Source: an uncultured Patescibacteria group bacterium
Lineage (GTDB): Bacteria > Patescibacteriota > Microgenomatia > UBA1406 > GWC2-37-13
Length of the DNA stretch: 11,055 nucleotides
NCBI GenBank assembly: GCA_938010745.1
Contig: CALLVF010000063.1
Coordinates: forward strand, 1 to 11,055
Direction of reading: 5' to 3'
Below the pieces are notes generated by a model that was given only the letters and a program-made list of their open reading frames with translations, searched no databases and was not told the DNA's origin. Position numbers and translations under genes: made by a program. The stretch's first letter is position 1; each line of letters begins with the position of its first letter. Of the stretch, positions 1 to 5,647 are shown piece by piece.

Positions 1-1
1 T

Positions 2-937
2 GGTGAGCGGTTTCATAGTTTGCTTCTTATAAAAAAAATCAACGGTAAGGAGCTAACTGAGGAGCAAAGTCGGCAAAGATATGAGTTTGAAAAATTAACC
101 TCTCTTCATCCATCTCGTCAGATAAAACTAGAGACAAAAAAGGAAATTTTAACAACAAGAATTATTGACTTAGTTGCTCCCATTGGCTTTGGCCAGCGCG
201 CATTAATTGTCTCTCAACCTAAAGCTGGTAAAACTACTTTTTTAAAAGATATCGCTCAGGCAATTGCTACTAACTATCCAGAAGTTTTTCTTATGGCGAT
301 TTTAGTAGGCGAACGACCAGAGGAGGTAACGGAAATTAAACGTTTTATCAAAGGAGAAGTAGCTGCTTCAAATTTTGATGAATCTCCCCGTCAACAAGTA
401 AAAGTAGCCAATTTAGCTTTAGAGCGAGCAAAAAGGTTAGTTGAAATGGGAAAAGATGTGATTATTCTCCTTGATTCTATTACTCGCTTAGCCCGCGCTT
501 TAAATTTGTCTGTTGGTAACACTGGAAGAAGCTTATCGGGTGGATTTGATCCAGCAGCTTTGTATCCGGCAAAAAAGTTTTTAGGAGCCGCAAGAAACTG
601 TGAAGAAGGAGGATCATTAACAATTATTGGTACCGCTTTAGTGGGAACTGAGTCAAGAATGGATGATTTAATTTATGAGGAGTTAAAAGGAACGGGAAAT
701 ATGGAAATTCATTTAAAGCGGGAATTTGCTGATAAAAGAATTTATCCCGCGGTTGATATTGAAAAATCGGGGACTCGCCATGAGGAGCTTTTAGTTGATG
801 CTGAAACTTTAAAAAAGATGACAACTTTAAGACGAATGCTTGCTCTTAGACCAGGTGAGGAAGGATTAATCGCCCTTATTGAAAAACTTTCCAAAACCAA
901 AAACAACAAGGAGTTTTTGGAAGAATTGGGGAAGTGA
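2..937 (+). CDS. rho: Transcription termination factor Rho, C-terminal ATPase part (5' partial)
   Basis: Rho is the hexameric RNA helicase that ends transcription at Rho-dependent sites. The frame is open from the first bases, and the residues before the first possible start (GERFHS at 2-19) already match the family's 'GERYxALL' region. The gene is therefore cut by the window edge and does not start at the TTG at 20; the N-terminal RNA-binding domain lies outside. Visible are the Walker A loop (PKAGKTT, about 219-239), the VGERPEEVTE motif, Walker B (VIILLDSITRLARALN, about 458-505), the Q-loop stretch after GGFDPAALYPAKKF, and the GTGNMEIHLKREFADKR segment. The C-terminus ends as in the family. 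One oddity is that the segment aligned to the RNA-contacting R-loop reads GTESR, where other Rho proteins have DTGSK/R. The gene ends TGA followed directly by TAA. Identity is secure. Confidence 0.97.
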   Translation, partial: GERFHSLLLIKKINGKELTEEQSRQRYEFEKLTSLHPSRQIKLETKKEILTTRIIDLVAPIGFGQRALIVSQPKAGKTTFLKDIAQAIATNYPEVFLMAILVGERPEEVTEIKRFIKGEVAASNFDESPRQQVKVANLALERAKRLVEMGKDVIILLDSITRLARALNLSVGNTGRSLSGGFDPAALYPAKKFLGAARNCEEGGSLTIIGTALVGTESRMDDLIYEELKGTGNMEIHLKREFADKRIYPAVDIEKSGTRHEELLVDAETLKKMTTLRRMLALRPGEEGLIALIEKLSKTKNNKEFLEELGK

Positions 938-942
938 TAATC

Positions 943-984
943 TTTTAACATCTAACTTTTTAACTTTATAAACTTTCTAACTTC
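943..984. repeat. AT-rich short direct repeats (AAGTT type) downstream of rho
   Basis: Read on the minus strand, the stretch is a run of imperfect 8-9 base units of the type AAGTTAGA, AAGTTTATA, AAGTTAAAA. The same family appears in opposite orientation at 1321-1356, so the two arrays flank the small regulator gene as inverted copies. No function is evident. The rest of 938-1092 is AT-rich, with no GC-rich hairpin that would serve as a terminator for rho. Confidence 0.6.
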
Positions 985-1045
985 ATAATGTATAAAGTAG
1001 AACTTAGAACCCATAATTCCTAATTTTTTAATTTTTAATTTCCCC

Positions 1046-1074
1046 TTGACTTTTTCTCCAATATACTATATACT
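1046..1074 (+). promoter_or_regulatory. Sigma70-type promoter of the DUF156 regulator gene
   Basis: TTGACT (1046-1051) and TATACT (1069-1074) are separated by exactly 17 bases, one mismatch each from the bacterial consensus. Transcription would start near 1081, only about 12 bases before the ATG at 1093. There is no Shine-Dalgarno sequence in that short leader. A second TATACT at 1062-1067 is too close to the -35 box to serve it. Confidence 0.8.
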
Positions 1075-1087
1075 AGTACCCAGTATA
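1069..1087. promoter_or_regulatory. Candidate operator overlapping the -10 box and start site
   Basis: TATACT (1069-1074) and AGTATA (1082-1087) form a perfect 6-base inverted repeat with a 7-base spacer. An inner 8-base palindrome, TACTAGTA, lies at 1071-1078. The repeat covers the -10 box and the predicted start point, where a bound repressor would block transcription. DUF156 regulators commonly control their own operons from dyad sites of this kind, so self-repression is the natural inference. Binding itself is not shown by the sequence. Confidence 0.55.
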
Positions 1088-1092
1088 AAAAT

Positions 1093-1317
1093 ATGATTAC
1101 CCAACGGATTAATCGGATTATTGGTCAGCTAAAAGGGATTGAAAAAATGGTTAAAGGAGGCAGAGATTGTTCAGAAATTCTTCAGCAAATTTCTGCTGTT
1201 AAAAAAGCCATTAATGGATTAACTAAGGAAATTTTAATTTCCCAAGTGTGTCAGATTGTTCCCAAAGAAAAAGAGAAAGAAGTGGAAAGAGTGATGGAAA
1301 GGGCAATTAATTTATAG
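1093..1317 (+). CDS. CsoR/RcnR/FrmR-family (DUF156) transcriptional repressor, non-canonical sensor
   Basis: This 74-residue all-helical protein matches the metal-sensitive repressor family: RINRIIGQLKGIEKMV (helix 1), then RDCSEILQQISAVKKAINGL. Family members (copper, nickel, formaldehyde or persulfide sensors) bind DNA as tetramers and let go on sensing their signal. The usual sensor set is Cys-His-Cys. Here the first Cys is present (C26), but the His position (25 residues on) is Gln51 and the second Cys position is Ile55; an extra Cys sits at 53. Copper sensing of the standard type is therefore unlikely, while thiol chemistry between C26 and C53 is possible. The N-terminus is short, but the first ATG is the only start in frame after the promoter. 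A thioredoxin reductase gene follows after 58 bases, a plausible regulated target. Confidence 0.88.
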   Translation: MITQRINRIIGQLKGIEKMVKGGRDCSEILQQISAVKKAINGLTKEILISQVCQIVPKEKEKEVERVMERAINL

Positions 1318-1320
1318 TTA

Positions 1321-1356
1321 AAAGTTGATAAAGTTAATAAAGTTTGGAAAGTTGAT
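1321..1356. repeat. Four 9-base tandem repeats (AAAGTTNNN)
   Basis: Four consecutive 9-base units, AAAGTTGAT, AAAGTTAAT, AAAGTTTGG and AAAGTTGAT, fill most of the gap between the regulator and the thioredoxin reductase gene. The relatives at 943-984 run in the opposite direction. No separate promoter with good spacing was found for the downstream gene, so it is probably cotranscribed with the regulator. Confidence 0.8.
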
Positions 1357-1375
1357 TTTTTAATAAGAATCAATT

Positions 1376-2503
1376 ATGGAAAGTGAAAAATTAGTTATTA
1401 TTGGTAGTGGCCCAGCCGGATTATCAGCCGCTATTTACACTGCCAGAGCTTCTCTTTCTCCTTTAGTTTTTGCCGGCTCTCCTTTTGGTGGGCAACTAAT
1501 GCTTACTTCTGAGGTTGAAAACTATCCAGGATTTGATTCAATTTTAGGGCAGGATTTGATAATGAAAATGAGAAAACAGGCAGAAAAATTTGGCGCAAGA
1601 ATTATTGATGATAATGTAGTTAAAGTAGATTTTTCCAAAAGGCCATTTAAGATTGATCTATCAAAAAAAACCTTTTTTACTCAATCAGTGATTATTGCAA
1701 CAGGGGCTAAGGCTTTATGGCTTGGTGTTTCAGGCGAGGAAAGACTTCGAGGAAAAGGGGTATCAGCTTGTGCAACCTGCGATGGATTTTTTTTCAGAAA
1801 CAAAGTAGTTGCTGTTGTTGGTGGAGGAGATACGGCGATGGAGGAGGCATTAACTTTGAGCAAATTTGCCAAAAAAGTTTATATTATTCATCGAAGAAAT
1901 GAGTTTCGGGCTTCAAAAATAATGCAAGAGCGGGTTTTTGCTAATCCCAAAATTGAGGTGATTTGGAATATGAAAGTTAAGGAAGTTTTAGGAAATCAAA
2001 GAGTAGAAGGGGTGCAATTAGAATCTGCTTCAATGATAGCTCGACACCGAGATTTTTCGCCGACTTCATCCCCGCCAAGCAGAGGGTTATCTAAGTCATT
2101 GGCTCAAAATCAAATGTCTTCGTTATCGAAAAATTTTGATTCAGCTTCTTTTGAACTTAAAATAGATGGGCTTTTTGTTGCCATTGGTCACAGACCAGAT
2201 ACGCAGATTTTTAAAGGGCAACTGGAGATGGATGAGAAAGACTATATTATCACCAGTCAACGGTTAGCGTTAGAATGGGCAAAATCCAAAATCCAAAATT
2301 CAAAATTCAAAGTAACCATTGAGAATTCAAAATTAGAAAAAATAAAAGATAAATTTAATTTGGATTATAATTACTTAACCTCGGTTGAAGGTGTTTTTGC
2401 TGCCGGAGATTGTGTTGATTTTATTTATCGGCAAGCAGCCGTGGCGGTTGGTGCCGGGGTGGCGGCGGCACTGGAAGTTGAGAAGTATTTAAATGAAAAT
2501 TAA
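1376..2503 (+). CDS. trxB: Thioredoxin reductase-like FAD/NADPH oxidoreductase with two in-frame insertions
   Basis: This enzyme would pass electrons from NADPH through FAD and a CxxC disulfide to thioredoxin-like proteins in the cytoplasm. It shows the FAD-binding GSGPAG (residues 10-15), the GGQLMLTSEVENYPG segment, the redox pair C132-A-T-C135 followed by Asp, the NADPH-binding GGGDTA (149-154), the NADPH-preferring HRRNEFR (172-178), and the C-terminal FAD motif GVFAAGD with RQAAVAVGAG. It has 375 residues against about 310-320 for the family. The excess is two stretches without family counterpart: about residues 218-258 (Ser/Pro/Arg-rich, nt 2027-2149) and 296-333 (KSKIQNSKFK, encoded by heptad repeats, nt 2264-2377). 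The frame stays open and homology resumes after each, so the enzyme is probably intact. Both insertions fall on the C-terminal side, around the IDGLFVAIGH strand. No Shine-Dalgarno sequence is visible. Confidence 0.95.
   Translation: MESEKLVIIGSGPAGLSAAIYTARASLSPLVFAGSPFGGQLMLTSEVENYPGFDSILGQDLIMKMRKQAEKFGARIIDDNVVKVDFSKRPFKIDLSKKTFFTQSVIIATGAKALWLGVSGEERLRGKGVSACATCDGFFFRNKVVAVVGGGDTAMEEALTLSKFAKKVYIIHRRNEFRASKIMQERVFANPKIEVIWNMKVKEVLGNQRVEGVQLESASMIARHRDFSPTSSPPSRGLSKSLAQNQMSSLSKNFDSASFELKIDGLFVAIGHRPDTQIFKGQLEMDEKDYIITSQRLALEWAKSKIQNSKFKVTIENSKLEKIKDKFNLDYNYLTSVEGVFAAGDCVDFIYRQAAVAVGAGVAAALEVEKYLNEN
2281..2308. repeat. Heptad tandem repeat inside the thioredoxin reductase gene
   Basis: Four consecutive 7-base units: AAAATCC twice, then AAAATTC twice. 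They are translated in frame as part of KSKIQNSKFK and lie in the second insertion of the enzyme. The same 7-base family occurs inside three other genes of this window. Confidence 0.9.
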
Positions 2504-2504
2504 C

Positions 2505-2535
2505 CTAATTAGTCTAATTAACTAATTTCTAATTA
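2505..2535. repeat. CTAATTA short repeats upstream of glutamate dehydrogenase
   Basis: CTAATTA occurs at 2505-2511, 2514-2520 and 2529-2535, with the variant CTAATTT at 2522-2528. It fills the start of the 73-base gap between the thioredoxin reductase and glutamate dehydrogenase genes. The rest of the gap is AT-rich and shows no convincing promoter or ribosome binding site. Confidence 0.7.
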
Positions 2536-2576
2536 AGCACCAAATCCCAATAGTTAAAAATTGAAAAATTAATCTT

Positions 2577-4022
2577 ATGTCTCAAGGGCAAAAAATGCTT
2601 GAATCGGCACAAGCGTTAATTAGAAAGACTGCTGAAAGTATGAAGCTTGGGGAGGAAGTGATTAATCGCTTGATTGAGCCAGAGTTTGTTCATGAGTTTG
2701 CTTTTGCCGTGATGATGGATCCTAAAAATGATGAAAATACCTCATCCACCCAGGCGACAAAAAAATTCAAGGTTTTTAAAGGCTGGCGGATTCAGCACAA
2801 TAGTGCTTTAGGTCCTTACAAAGGCGGAATTCGTTTTCATCCGGAAACCACTCGCGAGGAGGTGCAAGCTCTAGCTACCTTAATGACAATAAAATGCGCT
2901 GTTGCCGGGTTGCCTTTTGGGGGGGCAAAAGGGGGAGTGGCTGTTGATCCAAAAACCTTATCAGAGTCAGAATTACAAAGACTTTCTCAAGAGTATGTCA
3001 AAAAAATCGCTCATTTGATTGGGGAAGATATTGATGTTCCAGCGCCAGATGTTAACACTAACTCAAAAATTATCGCCTGGATGATTGATGAATATGAAAA
3101 AATTAAAGGTAGCAAGAGTCCAGCGACTTTTACAGGAAAACCTATATCAATGGGGGGAAGTTTGGGGCGAACCGAGGCAACAGGAGCAGGAGGAGTGATA
3201 ATTTTGAAAGCATTGCTGGAAAAATTAAGTTCAAAGTTCAAAGTTCAAAGTTCAAAATTAACTGTTGCCGTCCAGGGTTTTGGGAATGTTGGTTATCATT
3301 TTGCCAAATTAGCCGCCGAGGCAGGCTTTAAGGTGGTGGCGGTTTCTGATTCAAAAGGAGGGATTATAAAAATAAATCCTAAATCCGAAATCCTAACCTC
3401 TAAACAAATCCTAAATTCCAACGATCAAGAAGAAAAAGTGAAAGAATTAAAAAATCGACAATTTAAAAATTTATTAGATCAATTAGGTCAATTAGAAATT
3501 AGAAATTTACTTTTACCTCTTGATATTCCTCTAATTGCCGAGTGTAAAAAGGCAAAAGGAACCTTGGCTGGTTGCTATTGTGCTGGGGGCGTTTGTGATT
3601 TAAAGGGGGGTCAGACAATTAGCAATGAAGAGCTTCTTGAGTTACCTGTTGATATTTTAGTGCCAGCAGCTTTGGAAAATGTAATTAATGAAAAAAATAT
3701 GAAAAAAATTAAGGCAAAAATCATTGTTGAGATGGCCAACGGTCCAATAACACAAGAGGCCTACGAGTATCTGACAGAAAAGGGGGTAATTATTGTCCCT
3801 GATGTTTTAGCCAATGCCGGCGGGGTGACGGTTTCTTATCTTGAGTGGGTGCAAAACAAGATGAGATATTATTGGACAGAAGAAGAGGTGAATGAAAAAT
3901 TGGAAAGGATGATGAAAAGAGCCTTTGAGGTAATTTGGAAAAAATCAGCGCTAAAAAAGATTCCTCTCAAACAGGCAGCTTTTGAGGTAGCCATTGAAAG
4001 GATTATATCAGCATTGCAATAA
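2577..4022 (+). CDS. gdhA: Glutamate dehydrogenase (archaeal-type hexameric family) with repeat-derived insertions
   Basis: It catalyses reversible oxidative deamination of glutamate to 2-oxoglutarate and ammonia. Visible are GPYKGGIRFHP (K82), MTIKCAVAGLPFGGAKGG (K106 and catalytic-type K118), PAPDVNT (catalytic-type D158), the Rossmann loop GFGNVG (234-239), an acidic D258 after the second strand that favours NAD, and the C-terminal NAGGVTVSYLEWVQN, whose Ser fits glutamate rather than branched-chain substrates. It has 481 residues against about 410-430 for the family. Extra residues lie at 218-228 (SSKFKVQSSKL, from perfect heptads) and about 265-305 (NPKSEILTSK and following, partly from heptads). 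A cysteine cluster with no counterpart in standard enzymes, C323 and C333-x-C335-x4-C340, precedes the TISNEELLELPVDIL segment. M7 (nt 2595) is an alternative start that fits the usual N-terminus. The fold is certain; cofactor choice is inferred. Confidence 0.95.
   Translation: MSQGQKMLESAQALIRKTAESMKLGEEVINRLIEPEFVHEFAFAVMMDPKNDENTSSTQATKKFKVFKGWRIQHNSALGPYKGGIRFHPETTREEVQALATLMTIKCAVAGLPFGGAKGGVAVDPKTLSESELQRLSQEYVKKIAHLIGEDIDVPAPDVNTNSKIIAWMIDEYEKIKGSKSPATFTGKPISMGGSLGRTEATGAGGVIILKALLEKLSSKFKVQSSKLTVAVQGFGNVGYHFAKLAAEAGFKVVAVSDSKGGIIKINPKSEILTSKQILNSNDQEEKVKELKNRQFKNLLDQLGQLEIRNLLLPLDIPLIAECKKAKGTLAGCYCAGGVCDLKGGQTISNEELLELPVDILVPAALENVINEKNMKKIKAKIIVEMANGPITQEAYEYLTEKGVIIVPDVLANAGGVTVSYLEWVQNKMRYYWTEEEVNEKLERMMKRAFEVIWKKSALKKIPLKQAAFEVAIERIISALQ
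3228..3255. repeat. Perfect 4 x AGTTCAA heptad array inside glutamate dehydrogenase
   Basis: Four identical AGTTCAA units run without interruption. They are translated as part of SSKFKVQSSK, just before the strand leading into the GFGNVG dinucleotide-binding loop. The perfect copies suggest a recent origin or active maintenance. Confidence 0.95.
3374..3419. repeat. Degenerate AAATCCT heptad array inside glutamate dehydrogenase
   Basis: The units are AAATCCT, AAATCCG, AAATCCT, AACCTCT, an 11-base spacer unit ending in AAATCCT, then AAATTCC. They are translated as part of NPKSEILTSKQILNSN in a loop after the SDSKGG segment. This array is older or more diverged than the one at 3228. Confidence 0.85.
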
Positions 4023-4035
4023 GGTCTTGATTGAA

Positions 4036-4046
4036 TGTGGTAAAAT
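4036..4046 (+). promoter_or_regulatory. Extended -10 promoter of the LysM-M23 gene
   Basis: TGTGGTAAAAT contains TAAAAT (4041-4046) with a TGTGG upstream extension. No -35 box with normal spacing is seen: TTGATT at 4027 is only 8 bases away. Transcription would start near 4053, 8 bases before the ATG at 4061. This argues against the upstream TTG (4031) and GTG (4037) starts, which would lie before the start of the RNA. Confidence 0.55.
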
Positions 4047-4060
4047 ATACATATGTCTTT

Positions 4061-5119
4061 ATGCAGGATTTGGTTTTGTTTTTAACATTTGTTAAAGAAT
4101 ATCTTATTAAACGATTTTTAATTTTTGGAAAAAATTTTGAAAAAATAAAAGACTTAATTGTTGCTCTTCTTATCGTCAAAAGAGGAAAGTATTCTTCTTC
4201 ATTTTTAAACACCTCATTTTTTATGTTAGTTGCCGCTACTGTCGTTGGAGCGCCAATTATTGCAGAAAACAATCCTTTTCTTTTTTCATTTGAACAACAA
4301 AAAGCTAACTACCAGGCATCAATGGTATCATATAATCCTTATGAAAGTTCTTTAGGCACTGTAATTTCTGCTAAACCAAGAGATAAAATTATTGATTACA
4401 GTGTGAGATCTGGTGATACTCTAGAGACGATTGCTAAAAGATTTGATATTTCTGTTGATACTATTAAATGGGCTAATAATTTAAAAACAGATGTTATTAA
4501 ACCGGGTCAAATTTTAAAAATTCCGCCTGTTACAGGTATTGTTCATAAGGTTGCCTCTGGAGAGACAGTTTATTCAATTGCTAAAAAATATAAAACAGAG
4601 GCGCAAAAAATTGTTAATTTTCCCTTTAATGATTTTGCTGATTTAGACACTTTTGCTTTGACACCAGGGCAAATTTTGTATGTCCCTGATGGAGTAATGC
4701 CTGAGGCAGCCCCCGTTATCCCAAAATTTTATGCTCAAATTCAGGCAGGAGTAAAAGGGAAATCAAATTTTATTTGGCCAACATCAGGGGTAATCACTCA
4801 GTATCCGGTTGGCTATCATATGGCGCTTGATATCGCTAGTACATCTTCGCCTCCTATTCTTGCAGCTGATTCTGGGAGAGTGACTTATACTGGTTGTATT
4901 CGTTATGGATATGGCTGTCACATCATTATCGATCACGCTGATGGTTATAAAACTTTATATGCACATCTGTCGTCGATTTCCGTTGCTCCTGGTCAATCAG
5001 TTGGTAAAGGTGAGGTAATTGGATTAATGGGTTCAACAGGAAGATCGACTGGTCCTCATCTTCACTTTGAAATTCGTCAAGGGGAGCAACCTTTAAACCC
5101 ATTAGACTTTCTTAGGTAA
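4061..5119 (+). CDS. Membrane-anchored LysM-M23 murein endopeptidase
   Basis: This is a cell-wall hydrolase of the LytM/NlpD type that would cut peptide cross-bridges of peptidoglycan outside the membrane. With the ATG at 4061 it has 352 residues. After a basic, amphipathic N-terminus comes one membrane span (about residues 52-70, FFMLVAATVVGAPII), then two LysM peptidoglycan-binding repeats (about 113-156 and 162-213) and an M23 domain (about 239-352). The M23 site is complete: H253 and D257 (HMALD) plus H335 as zinc ligands, with H302 (YAHLS) and H333 of HLHFE as catalytic histidines, so the enzyme should be active. Two Cys in TGCIRYGYGC could pair. It stands alone after a promoter of its own. 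The frame extends upstream to a TTG at 4031, but the promoter position favours 4061. It probably acts in cell division or wall remodelling. Confidence 0.93.
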   Translation: MQDLVLFLTFVKEYLIKRFLIFGKNFEKIKDLIVALLIVKRGKYSSSFLNTSFFMLVAATVVGAPIIAENNPFLFSFEQQKANYQASMVSYNPYESSLGTVISAKPRDKIIDYSVRSGDTLETIAKRFDISVDTIKWANNLKTDVIKPGQILKIPPVTGIVHKVASGETVYSIAKKYKTEAQKIVNFPFNDFADLDTFALTPGQILYVPDGVMPEAAPVIPKFYAQIQAGVKGKSNFIWPTSGVITQYPVGYHMALDIASTSSPPILAADSGRVTYTGCIRYGYGCHIIIDHADGYKTLYAHLSSISVAPGQSVGKGEVIGLMGSTGRSTGPHLHFEIRQGEQPLNPLDFLR

Positions 5120-5141
5120 GAAAAATAATTTGTAATTTAAA

Positions 5142-5168
5142 GAGATAACATTTTTAAAATAGTATCTC
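5142..5168. terminator. Weak hairpin after the LysM-M23 gene
   Basis: GAGATA (5142-5147) and TATCTC (5163-5168) are inverted copies around an A/T-rich centre that is itself partly self-complementary (ATTTT-T-AAAAT). It lies 23 bases after the stop codon. No T-tract follows, so it may protect the RNA 3' end rather than terminate transcription. Confidence 0.3.
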
Positions 5169-5189
5169 AACGATCTTAAATCAAAAATT

Positions 5190-5241
5190 ATAGATTATAT
5201 AATCTATTGACTTTAAGGTCTATCCTTTAAATATATTTAAA
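5190..5241. repeat. Cluster of three palindromes
   Basis: A perfect 18-base palindrome (ATAGATTATATAATCTAT, 5190-5207) is followed by a near-perfect 12-base one (GACTTTAAGGTC, 5209-5220, one T-G pair) and a perfect 16-base one (TTTAAATATATTTAAA, 5226-5241). The role is unknown; such sites may bind dimeric proteins or extrude as cruciforms. Confidence 0.75.
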
Positions 5242-5592
5242 ATATACAAGCAAAAACGCTTTAAAATATGTTGCATAGGGTATTTATGGCTTTTATCATT
5301 TATAATTAGACGAAATATTTTTTTAGAGATTAACAAGACTATCAATTTTTTTTGAGTTTATAAGTTATCTAAATAAAAAATATCACTTTTGAAGAAGATA
5401 AATTAGAGAGAGGATTTAAAGAGAGAAATTTTTAAAATTAATAGAAGCAAAATTTTTTTGGGAAGATTAATTTCCATTAATATTTTTTATACTCAATCAT
5501 TTTCATTTTTTTCTTCAAAATAGGAAGTCCATGATCAAAAGATTTTTTTAAGATTATGGTGAGGATGAAGGTGAGGATAAGTTTGTCCAGCA

Positions 5593-5612
5593 AAAAATCA
5601 TTATTGATTTTT
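5593..5612. terminator. AT-rich stem-loop downstream of the Wzy/TPR gene
   Basis: AAAAATCA (5593-5600) and TGATTTTT (5605-5612) form an 8-base stem with a 4-base loop. On the minus strand it ends in a run of T, 35 bases after the stop codon of the membrane protein gene. A second small hairpin, AGATT/AATCT (5613-5630), lies just before it in the direction of transcription. Together they are the best terminator candidate here, but the stem has little G/C. Confidence 0.4.
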
Positions 5613-5647
5613 AGATTAATAAAGCAATCTATTTGCAGAGTTGTTTC

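Larger units (their letters stand above)
5120..5647. other. Gene-free, very AT-rich convergent intergenic region
   Basis: These 528 bases separate a plus-strand and a minus-strand gene that converge. In the two lines 5281-5400 only 22 of 120 bases are G or C. I find no tRNA, no credible open reading frame with a recognisable product, and no GC-rich terminator. The contents are a cluster of palindromes near 5190-5241 and weak AT-rich hairpins near both gene ends. Poly-T and poly-A runs are frequent. It could hold a small RNA or a structural site, but nothing specific can be named. Confidence 0.6.

Noticed and set aside
1376..2503. Thioredoxin reductase as a pseudogene or frameshifted assembly
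   Set aside because: Both insertions keep a single open frame, homology resumes exactly afterwards, and all cofactor and redox motifs are intact.
2281..3419. Repeat arrays as a CRISPR array
   Set aside because: Units are only 7 bases long and contiguous, with no spacers and no cas genes in the window.
4003..4272. Minus-strand open frame of 89 codons at the start of the LysM-M23 gene
   Set aside because: It is antisense to a gene with clear domains and has no promoter or family resemblance.
5207..5238. Promoter made of TTGACT (5207) and TATATT (5233)
   Set aside because: The spacing is 20 bases and the -10 box is poor in an A/T-only stretch; no gene or structured RNA follows convincingly.
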